Below, one piece after another: positions 14,907-20,747 of a stretch of DNA of 20,747 nt. The notes below the pieces were generated by a model. The model saw only the letters and a program-made list of their open reading frames with translations. It was not told the DNA's origin and did no database searches. The translations under genes were made by a program, and so were the position numbers. Position 1 is the first letter of the stretch. Each line of letters starts with the position of its first letter. The stretch spans positions 1 through 20,747 of the forward strand of contig JAHEOG010000007.1 of the NCBI GenBank assembly GCA_018609925.1. Direction: 5' to 3'. This DNA is from Gammaproteobacteria bacterium. Lineage in GTDB: Bacteria; Pseudomonadota; Gammaproteobacteria; Thiohalorhabdales; Thiohalorhabdaceae.

Positions 14907-14961
14907 AACCCCTCTCCGAAGCGACCGGGGAATGCCATTGCGGGAAGCGCAGGCTCATCCC

Positions 14962-14999
14962 GGCCCCAAAGTTATGTTCGCAAGGTCACATTATCCACA
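14962..14999 (-). promoter_or_regulatory. Possible promoter of the flavoprotein reductase, overlapping a DnaA box
   Basis: On the minus strand, TTGTGG is followed after 18 bases by CATAAC, a weak sigma70-like pair about 60 bases before the reductase ATG. The -35 part coincides with the perfect DnaA box at 14991-14999, so DnaA binding could affect this promoter. Matches are modest (4 of 6 at the -10). Confidence 0.25.
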
Positions 15000-15190
15000 A
15001 CCCCCGCCCAAGGGACTTGGCTCGGAGCAGTCCACAGCAGCTCAGGGGCTTACATATAGAGTATTGCTTTTTATGGATTTATTCCGGATCAAAGGTTGGG
15101 CATCCCGGCTAACTTCCTGTCTGCCCTCGGACAAAGCCGAGGTTTTCAACAGGTTTCTCCACAGGCAGTGGGGAAAACTGTCTATCCACT
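14991..15190. other. DnaA-box cluster around an AT-rich tract (candidate replication origin)
   Basis: A noncoding island with DnaA-like boxes all in one orientation: TTATCCACA at 14991-14999 (9 of 9), CAGTCCACA at 15028-15036 (6 of 9, core TCCACA intact), TTCTCCACA at 15155-15163 (8 of 9) and CTATCCACT at 15182-15190 (7 of 9). On the minus strand, TTTTCCCCA at 15177-15169 matches 7 of 9. Between the second and third boxes, 15050-15085 is about 25% G+C in a genome near two-thirds G+C, as expected for an unwinding element. Upstream genes are mainly minus and downstream genes mainly plus, as on arms leaving an origin. Neither dnaA, dnaN, mnmG nor parAB is in view, so identity as oriC is a hypothesis; a DnaA-titrating or regulatory locus is the alternative. 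Confidence 0.5.
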
Positions 15191-16492
15191 TTCGAAGAAT
15201 GTCGCCAAAGCTCGGACCAAATAGTCGTGGTCGAAGGTCCCGGCGCTTTCCCGGGCCGAGTGCATGGCCCACAGGGGACTACCCACGTCCACGGTGCGTA
15301 CCCCCAGCCGGGCCGCCAGCATGGGTCCGATGGTGGACCCGCAGGGCAGGTCGTTACGGTGCACATAGCGCTGGCAGGGGACCCCGGCGGACTCGCAAAG
15401 CCGGGCAAAGTAGGCCTCCCCGGCATCGTCGGTGGCGTAGCGCTGGGCGGCGTTGGGCTTGATTACGGGCCCGCCGTTGACTCGTACCCGGTGCTGATCG
15501 TCGTGGTGGCGGGGCCAGCTCGGGTGGTAGGCGTGGGCGGCGTCCGCCGAGACCAGCCAGCTCCCAGCCAAGGCGGCCCGTCTGGCCTCCTGGTTGCGGT
15601 CAAGGCCCGCAGCGATCCGCTCCAACACCGCCTCCAGGAGCTCCCCGGCAGCGCCCTTGTAGGACTCCGAGCCCACCTCCTCGTGGTCGAACAGGGCGGC
15701 CAGGGCCACGCCTTCCTCTCGCTCCCGCGGCAGGGCGGTCAGGGCGGCGTGGCAGGAGGCCAGGTTGTCGAGCTGGCCGTCGGCGAGGAACTCCCCTTCG
15801 GGGCCCCAGAGGCTTCCGGGCTGGGTGTCGGCCACCGCCAGACTCCAGGAGAGGAGGTCATCGGGCTCGGCACCGAGGGCTTCCCCCAGCAGCTGACGGA
15901 ACCGCTGCCCGGGTGGGAGCTCCTGCGAGAGGGTGGTCAGGAAGAGGGGGAGCTGGTCCTGGTGGTCGAGCTTCAGCCCTTCCCGGTTCACCTCCCGATT
16001 CATGTGGATGGCCAGGTTGGGCAGTCGCACCAGGGGCCGGTCGAATCGGACCAAACGGGGGCGCACCCCGGTAGCCTCGCTCGGGTCGCGGACAAAGACC
16101 CGGCCGGCCAGGGTCAGATCGCGATCGGTGAAGGTGGCCAGGATGGGCGCCCCGTAGATCTCCACCCCGAGGGCGGCCAGGGGATCCTTGGCCATGGCGC
16201 CACCGGGCTTTACCCGAAAACCGGGTGAATCGGTGTGGGCGCCCACGATGCGAAAGCCGGATTGCCCTAGGCCCTGGTTCCCGATGGTAAAGGCGATCAG
16301 GCTGGAGCCGTCGCGCACGACGTAATAGCTACCGCCTGGGCCCAGCTCCCAGGGCTGATCCTCCTCAAGCCGGCGGAACCCGCGGGCCTCCAGCATTTCG
16401 GCGGCTTCGGCAACCGCGTGCCAAGGGCTGGGGCTGGCGTCGATATAGGCCAGCATCTCCCGGCTACGGCTCACAGGATCCGCCTCGGCCAT
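15182..16492 (-). CDS. apeB: M18-family aminopeptidase
   Basis: A 436-residue zinc aminopeptidase of family M18 (aspartyl aminopeptidase/ApeB group), usual length. Metal and catalytic residues are in place: H86 (GAHTDSPG), D242 (DGQLDN), E271 and E272 (DHEEVGSES), D317 (SADAAHAYHP) and H411 (AMHSARE). It would remove N-terminal residues, often acidic, from cytosolic peptides. The start ATG at 16492 has GGAGG nine bases upstream; an in-frame start at 16597 would overlap the queA start and add an Arg-rich leader without family resemblance. The gene is divergent from queA. Its last bases overlap a DnaA-like box. The gene symbol follows family usage and is tentative. Confidence 0.93.
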   Translation of the reverse strand: MAEADPVSRSREMLAYIDASPSPWHAVAEAAEMLEARGFRRLEEDQPWELGPGGSYYVVRDGSSLIAFTIGNQGLGQSGFRIVGAHTDSPGFRVKPGGAMAKDPLAALGVEIYGAPILATFTDRDLTLAGRVFVRDPSEATGVRPRLVRFDRPLVRLPNLAIHMNREVNREGLKLDHQDQLPLFLTTLSQELPPGQRFRQLLGEALGAEPDDLLSWSLAVADTQPGSLWGPEGEFLADGQLDNLASCHAALTALPREREEGVALAALFDHEEVGSESYKGAAGELLEAVLERIAAGLDRNQEARRAALAGSWLVSADAAHAYHPSWPRHHDDQHRVRVNGGPVIKPNAAQRYATDDAGEAYFARLCESAGVPCQRYVHRNDLPCGSTIGPMLAARLGVRTVDVGSPLWAMHSARESAGTFDHDYLVRALATFFESG

Positions 16493-16559
16493 GGCAGGTT
16501 GCCTCCGTGCGTGTCGGGCTGACCGGAGAGCCGGGCTGCGGCGCTCGGCCCCCGGCCGG

Positions 16560-16565
16560 TAGAAT
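16560..16565 (+). promoter_or_regulatory. Probable -10 element of the queA-tgt operon
   Basis: TAGAAT matches the -10 consensus at 5 of 6 positions and lies 30 bases before the queA ATG, in the 103-base divergent gap. No good -35 is found at the usual distance, so the promoter may be weak or activator-dependent. Confidence 0.4.
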
Positions 16566-16595
16566 GACCGTCTTCCCAGAGGGTACCGGAACGCC

Positions 16596-17636
16596 ATGCG
16601 CGTGGACGAGCTGGATTATCCCCTTCCCGAAGACCGGATCGCTCAGTACCCCATCGAGCCCGCCGATGCCGCCCGGCTATTGGAGGTCCGTCCCGAAGGG
16701 CTCCGCGATCGCGGGGTGCGTGATCTCCCCGGTCTACTGAGTCCCGGGGACCTATTGGTCTTCAACGATACCCGGGTGATCCCGGCCCGCCTTTGGGGCT
16801 ATCGGGACGCGGTCCCGATCGAAGCGACCTTGCAGAAGCCGGCCGGGAGCGACTCCCAGTGGCGGGCCTTCGCTCGACCCGCTCGGCGCCTGCGTCGAGG
16901 CCAGCGGGTCCGTTTCGACGGCGGCCTGGAGGCCGAGGTCCGGGAGAAACTCGAGGGCGGGGAGGTCGTTCTCGCCTTCGACCGCGACGGGTGCGAGCTT
17001 CTGGCCGCCCTGGAGGCGTATGGAGCCATGCCCCTGCCGCCGTACATCCACCGGGACGCCCCCGACCCCGCCGACCGGGAGCGCTACCAGACCCGCTTCG
17101 CCCGCCACCCGGGGGCCGTCGCCGCCCCCACCGCCGCGCTGCACTTCACCGAGCGCCTCCAGGGCGAGCTGGAGGCGGCCGGGATCGGCTGGACGACGGT
17201 GACCCTGCACGTGGGGGCCGGTACCTTCCTCCCGGTGAAGGTGGAGGACACCCGCTACCACGAGATGCACGCCGAGCTGGGGTCGCTCGGGCCCGATGTG
17301 GCCGAGCGTATCAACGCCGCCCGCCGCGCGGGGGCACGGGTGGTGCCGGTGGGCACGACGGCCTTACGCGTGCTGGAGACAGGGGCCGACGAATCGGGCA
17401 CCCTGCATCCCTGGTCCGGCGAGACCGATCTCTTCATCGGCCCCGGCTACCGGTTCCGGGCCACGGACCGGCTGATCACCAATTTCCACCTGCCCCGATC
17501 CACCCTGCTCATGCTCGTCGCCGCCTTCTCCGGACTCGAGCGGATCAAGCGCGCCTACGCCCACGCGGTGGCGGCCGGGTACCGCTTCTACTCCTACGGC
17601 GACGCCTGCCTCCTGCATCCGGCCGCCGATGACTGA
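16596..17636 (+). CDS. queA: S-adenosylmethionine:tRNA ribosyltransferase-isomerase
   Basis: A 346-residue QueA, which transfers and isomerises the ribosyl part of SAM onto 7-aminomethyl-7-deazaguanine in tRNA to give epoxyqueuosine. Family segments run the full length: MRVDELDYPLPEDRIAQYP at the start, LLVFNDTRVIPARLWG, TVTLHVGAGTFLPVK, FIGPGYRFRATDRLITNFHLP, STLLMLVAAFSG and the ending YRFYSYGDACLL. Length is close to E. coli QueA (356). Its stop overlaps the tgt start by eight bases, so the two queuosine genes are translated in tandem. It acts after Tgt in the pathway. Confidence 0.97.
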   Translation: MRVDELDYPLPEDRIAQYPIEPADAARLLEVRPEGLRDRGVRDLPGLLSPGDLLVFNDTRVIPARLWGYRDAVPIEATLQKPAGSDSQWRAFARPARRLRRGQRVRFDGGLEAEVREKLEGGEVVLAFDRDGCELLAALEAYGAMPLPPYIHRDAPDPADRERYQTRFARHPGAVAAPTAALHFTERLQGELEAAGIGWTTVTLHVGAGTFLPVKVEDTRYHEMHAELGSLGPDVAERINAARRAGARVVPVGTTALRVLETGADESGTLHPWSGETDLFIGPGYRFRATDRLITNFHLPRSTLLMLVAAFSGLERIKRAYAHAVAAGYRFYSYGDACLLHPAADD

Positions 17637-18765
17637 CCCCGGGGGGGCAGCAAGCTGGGACTTCACGCTCCTGGCCGAGGAGGGGGAAGCCCGGCGGGGA
17701 CGCTTGCACACCGGCCGCGGCACCATCGCGACCCCTGCCTTCATGCCGGTGGCCACCGCGGGCAGCGTGAAGGGCCTGCTCCCCGACCAGGTCCGGGCCA
17801 CCGGCGCGGACATGGTCCTGGCCAACGGCTACCACCTGCTGCTGCGCCCCGGTCCCGAGCGGGTGGCGGAGCTTGGCGGCCTGCACCGGTTCATGAACTG
17901 GGACGGACCGATCCTCACCGACTCGGGGGGCTATCAGGTACTGTCCCTGGCGGGACTGCGGCGCCTCGATGACGACGGCGTCACCTTCCGCAGCCACATC
18001 GACGGCAGCTACCACCGGCTGACCCCAGAAGGGGCCATGGCGATCCAGCACCAGCTCGACGCCGACATCACCATGGTCCTCGACGAATGCCCCCCGTACC
18101 CCAGTGGGACCGAGACGGCCCGGCGCTCCCTGGAGCGAACCCTGAACTGGGCCCGGCGCTGCCGCGCCGCCTTCGAGGAGCGCCCGGGCTACGGGCTGTT
18201 CGGCATCGTCCAGGGAGGCGTCCATCCGGGGCTGCGCAAGGAGTCGGCACGCCGCCTCGTCGAGCTCGACTTCCACGGTTACGCCGTTGGGGGCCTCGCC
18301 GTGGGCGAGCCGGCGGCCGAGCGGGACCGGGCCCTCGAGGCCACGGAGCCCCACCTGCCCCGGGCTTGCCCGCGCTACCTGATGGGCGTGGGCAAGCCGC
18401 TGGACCTGGTGGCGGCCGTGGCCCGCGGCATGGATCTGTTCGATTGCGTCCTGCCCACCCGGTCGGGGCGGCGGGGGCTGGCCTACACCTGGGACGGCGA
18501 GATCAAGCTCAGCCACGCCCGCCACCGCGACGATCCCAACCCCCTGGACCCCGGATCGGACTGCCCGGCAAGCCGCGACTATTCCCGGGCCTACCTCCAC
18601 CACCTGTTCAAGGCAGGGGAGATGCTGGGGGGGGTGCTGGTGTCCTGGCACAACCTGTGGTTCTACCAGGAGCTAATGGCCGCCATGGCGAAGGCCATCG
18701 AGGCGGGCCGGTTCGCGAGCTTCGCCGAGGAGATCACCCGCCGCCAAAAGCGCAGTCGCCTGTGA
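17629..18765 (+). CDS. tgt: tRNA-guanine transglycosylase with a depleted zinc site
   Basis: A 378-residue bacterial Tgt, which exchanges guanine-34 in tRNAs with GUN anticodons for preQ1. D98 (LTDSGGYQV) and the nucleophile D272 (LFDCVLPTR) are present, as is GYAVGGLAVGE for base recognition. The usual zinc motif C-x-C-x2-C with a histidine 26 residues on is altered: the positions read S310-D-C312-P-A-S315, with H341 kept. Two of four ligands are thus serine (codons TCG and AGC). The segment CVLPTRSGRRGLAYTWDG resembles alphaproteobacterial Tgt more than E. coli Tgt. Catalytic residues are intact, so it may still be active with an altered or absent metal. It follows queA with overlap, and the exporter gene begins 16 bases later. 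The ribosome site is weak, consistent with coupling. Confidence 0.95.
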   Translation: MTDPGGAASWDFTLLAEEGEARRGRLHTGRGTIATPAFMPVATAGSVKGLLPDQVRATGADMVLANGYHLLLRPGPERVAELGGLHRFMNWDGPILTDSGGYQVLSLAGLRRLDDDGVTFRSHIDGSYHRLTPEGAMAIQHQLDADITMVLDECPPYPSGTETARRSLERTLNWARRCRAAFEERPGYGLFGIVQGGVHPGLRKESARRLVELDFHGYAVGGLAVGEPAAERDRALEATEPHLPRACPRYLMGVGKPLDLVAAVARGMDLFDCVLPTRSGRRGLAYTWDGEIKLSHARHRDDPNPLDPGSDCPASRDYSRAYLHHLFKAGEMLGGVLVSWHNLWFYQELMAAMAKAIEAGRFASFAEEITRRQKRSRL

Positions 18766-18781
18766 CGGAAGGGAGCCCATC

Positions 18782-19546
18782 TTGACCTGGCCCATCGGCG
18801 CCACGGTGGCGGGGATCTTCTTGGTGGTGGCGGCGATGTTCTGCATGCTCGGCCTCGGCGGGGCCCTGGTCTTCGTGCCCCTGCTGCACTGGCTGGGCTT
18901 CGACCTCAAGACCGTGGCCATCCCCCTCGGTCTGGCCCTGAACGCCGTCAACACTGGGCTGGCCCTGCGCCTCTACCACCAACGGGGTTTGGTGGACTGG
19001 ACCGGGATCTGCCCCATGGCGGTAACGGTAGTCTTGGCCGCCCCGGTCGGGGCGTTGGCCGTGCCCTACAGCGATCGCGATCTGCTGCTAGGGCTGCTCG
19101 CCATCGCGCTGCTCGCTTCGGCGGCGGTTACCCTCTGGCGCATGACGTCCACCGCCGTCATCACCCGCGCCGGTACCCGCTCCTGGCGACGAACGGCGCT
19201 GGGGGGAGGCGGACTGGCCATCGGCTTCCTGGCGGGGCTACTCGGCCTGGGCGGGGGCTTCCTGGTGGCGCCGGTGCTGATGGGGCTGGGCTACGGGGCC
19301 CGGACGGCGGCGGGCTCCACCGCCCTGGTGGTTACCGTTTCCTCACTAGCCGGACTCATGGGCCACCTGGGCCAGGGGCACTTCCCGGCCGCGCTGACCA
19401 CCATTGCGGTCTCCGCCGTGGTGATCGGCTCGCTTGTTGGGAGCCGACTCATGGTCCACCGGGCCAATCCCGTGTGGCTGGGCTGGGCCTATGCCATCCT
19501 GCTGGTGCTGATCGCCGCCCGCTTGGGGTGGGAGAGCCTGGCCTAG
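18782..19546 (+). CDS. TauE/SafE-family membrane exporter
   Basis: A 254-residue membrane protein with about eight helices in two halves, each carrying the family's glycine motif: MLGLGGALVFVP in the first half and LLGLGGGFLVAP in the second. TauE/SafE proteins export sulfite, sulfoacetate or related organosulfur anions; the substrate is not evident here. The start is TTG at 18782, chosen because AGGGAG lies six bases upstream and the conserved first helix starts right after; no suitable ATG is near. It directly follows tgt, where many Proteobacteria have yajC-secD-secF, so it is co-transcribed with the queuosine genes. Sulfite export would suit a cell carrying the persulfide dioxygenase homologue at about 8 kb (inference). 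Confidence 0.88.
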   Translation: MTWPIGATVAGIFLVVAAMFCMLGLGGALVFVPLLHWLGFDLKTVAIPLGLALNAVNTGLALRLYHQRGLVDWTGICPMAVTVVLAAPVGALAVPYSDRDLLLGLLAIALLASAAVTLWRMTSTAVITRAGTRSWRRTALGGGGLAIGFLAGLLGLGGGFLVAPVLMGLGYGARTAAGSTALVVTVSSLAGLMGHLGQGHFPAALTTIAVSAVVIGSLVGSRLMVHRANPVWLGWAYAILLVLIAARLGWESLA

Positions 19547-19584
19547 CCCCGGACCGGGATCAGACCGAATTGACGAGGACACCC

Positions 19585-20451
19585 ATGCCTGTCGACGAGC
19601 GCGAAGCCCGCCTGGTGATCTCGTGTCCGGACCGTCCCGGGGTGGTCTCGGCCGTGTCCGGCTTCCTGTTTCGCCTGGGCGCCAACATCACCGACCTGGA
19701 CCAGCACAGCACCGATCCCGAGGCCGGTACCCTGTTCATGCGGGTGGTGGCTCGGTTCCCCGAAGCCGTTCCAGCCGGGCTGGAAGCCACCTTCGCCAAG
19801 CGGGTGGGCGAGCCCTTCGCCATGGACTGGTACCTCCACCGCCCTTCCGAACCGAGGCGGCTGGCAGTGCTAGCCTCGCGCCCACCCCACGCCCTGATGG
19901 AGATCCTGTGGCGCTGGTCCCGGGGCGAGCTGCCCGGGCAGCTGGTCGGGATCATCAGCAATCACCCCGACCACGCGGAGGCGGTCACCGGATTCTGCCT
20001 GCCCTACGTGCATATCCCGGTGGCCCCGGGAGCCAAGGGTTCCGCCGAGGCCCGGATCCTGGAGCAGCTCGAGGCCTGGGGGGTGGATCTGGTGGTGCTG
20101 GCCCGCTACATGCAGATCCTATCCCCCGGCTTCGTGGCCCGCTACCCGAGCCGGATCATCAACATCCACCACTCCTTCCTGCCGGCCTTCGCCGGCTCGG
20201 ACCCCTACCGTCAAGCCTTCGAGCGCGGGGTCAAGCTGATCGGGGCCACGGCCCACTACGCCACCGAGGAGCTGGATGCCGGACCGGTCATCGACCAGGA
20301 CGTGGTGCGCATCTCCCACCGGGACGACGTGCCCCGCCTGCGGGAGCGGGGCCAGGAGGTGGAGCGCAGCGTCCTGGCCCGGGCCGTGCGCTGGCACCTG
20401 GAGGACCGCATCGCGGTGTGGGGCAATCGCACCATTGTCTTCGGTGACTAG
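19585..20451 (+). CDS. purU: Formyltetrahydrofolate deformylase
   Basis: A 288-residue PurU. The N-terminal ACT regulatory domain is seen at residues 8-80 (RLVISCPDRPGVVSAVSGFLFRLGANI). The catalytic formyltransferase-fold domain follows from about 92, with WRWSRGELPGQLVGIISNH, ARYMQILSP, the active-site N193 and H195 in INIHHSFLPAF, and D231 in TEELDAGPVIDQD. It hydrolyses 10-formyl-THF to THF and formate, balancing one-carbon units and feeding formate to PurT. The start ATG at 19585 has GAGGA five bases upstream; a longer frame from 19474 would overlap the exporter gene. It lies 38 bases after the exporter and could be in the same transcript. Confidence 0.96.
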   Translation: MPVDEREARLVISCPDRPGVVSAVSGFLFRLGANITDLDQHSTDPEAGTLFMRVVARFPEAVPAGLEATFAKRVGEPFAMDWYLHRPSEPRRLAVLASRPPHALMEILWRWSRGELPGQLVGIISNHPDHAEAVTGFCLPYVHIPVAPGAKGSAEARILEQLEAWGVDLVVLARYMQILSPGFVARYPSRIINIHHSFLPAFAGSDPYRQAFERGVKLIGATAHYATEELDAGPVIDQDVVRISHRDDVPRLRERGQEVERSVLARAVRWHLEDRIAVWGNRTIVFGD

Positions 20452-20457
20452 CGCGGG

Positions 20458-20747
20458 CTACGCACGGGTGGGGTTGTAGATGGGGCCCCCGCTGGCGACG
20501 TAGTCCCGTATGACCGCGGCGGCCTCCTCTCCGAGCACCGCGGTGCGGACCTGGATCCCGCGAGCCTCCAAAAGCGCGGCCCAGTCTTCGGGCTTGGGGC
20601 CCTCATCGAAGCCCGCCGTCTCGGCCGCCTCGCTCGCGGCCCCGCACACCAGCGAGCGGACCCCCGACCAGAACAGGGCCCCGAAGCACTGGATGCAGGG
20701 CTCGGCGGTGGTGACCAGCTCGTGGTCCCAACCCGACTCGCGGGCGA
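20458..20747 (-). CDS. Zinc-dependent nucleoside/base deaminase, C-terminal part only
   Basis: The gene runs off the right edge, so only about 95 C-terminal residues are visible. They contain the second half of the cytidine/deoxycytidylate deaminase zinc site, TTAEPCIQCFGALFWSGV, in which the two cysteines of P-C-x-x-C bind zinc with a histidine that must lie beyond the edge. The tail ends VIRDYVASGGPIYNPTRA, similar to nucleoside deaminases of the guanine-deaminase/TadA-like group. The substrate cannot be chosen from this part. It is convergent with purU, with six bases between the stops and no obvious terminator in the gap. Confidence 0.8.
   Translation of the reverse strand, partial: ARESGWDHELVTTAEPCIQCFGALFWSGVRSLVCGAASEAAETAGFDEGPKPEDWAALLEARGIQVRTAVLGEEAAAVIRDYVASGGPIYNPTRA

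Noticed and set aside
15079..15092. FNR-like TTATT-CCGG-ATCAA in the AT-rich tract
   Set aside because: It matches 8 of 10 bases but lies about 180 bases from the nearest start with no -10 at class II distance noted; it is better explained as part of the AT-rich tract.

Overview
This is a GC-rich (roughly two-thirds G+C by eye), densely coding chromosomal window. It looks like a gammaproteobacterium or close relative with respiratory and possibly sulfur-oxidising physiology, perhaps of the Ectothiorhodospiraceae or Thiohalorhabdus type. That is inference: the support is a textbook FNR, a cbb3-like oxidase, an ETHE1-like persulfide dioxygenase homologue, a P460-type cytochrome and a TauE/SafE exporter. 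No mobile element, CRISPR array, rRNA or tRNA was recognised.

Layout. 0.05-1.2 kb: a four-helix membrane protein and a cytochrome b561 (+). 1.5-4.85 kb: four minus-strand genes (GrlR-like, DUF523-DUF1722, CapA-like, Yip1-like). 5.1-6.8 kb: a translationally coupled beta-propeller and P460-type cytochrome c pair. 7.0-9.3 kb: a PmtA/UbiE-like methyltransferase, an ETHE1-like hydrolase and a secreted protein with a Cys-Gly-Cys motif. 9.45-12.5 kb: a compact respiratory operon read leftward, consisting of a 49-residue one-helix protein with a TTG start, a CcoN-like subunit I, a CcoO-like subunit carrying a second cytochrome c domain, and a DUF2892-type membrane protein. 12.6-14.9 kb: a DUF2237 protein, FNR (+) and a ferredoxin-reductase-type flavoprotein. 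15.2-20.75 kb: M18 aminopeptidase (-), queA, tgt, a TauE-type exporter, purU (+), and the 3' part of a zinc nucleoside deaminase (-).

How the parts connect. The oxidase operon is preceded by a perfect FNR palindrome (TTGAT-N4-ATCAA) placed exactly as in a class II FNR-activated promoter. The fnr gene about 0.9 kb away keeps all four cluster cysteines and the E-xx-SR recognition helix. Low-oxygen control of this oxidase is therefore the best-supported regulatory statement here. A degenerate FNR-like site also precedes the propeller/P460 operon.

Most notable for follow-up: (1) a 200-base noncoding island at about 14.99-15.19 kb with one perfect and several near DnaA boxes around an AT-rich tract, a candidate replication origin or other DnaA-binding locus; (2) the unusual diheme CcoO-type oxidase without CcoP, with its small accessory genes; (3) a Tgt that has lost two of three zinc cysteines.
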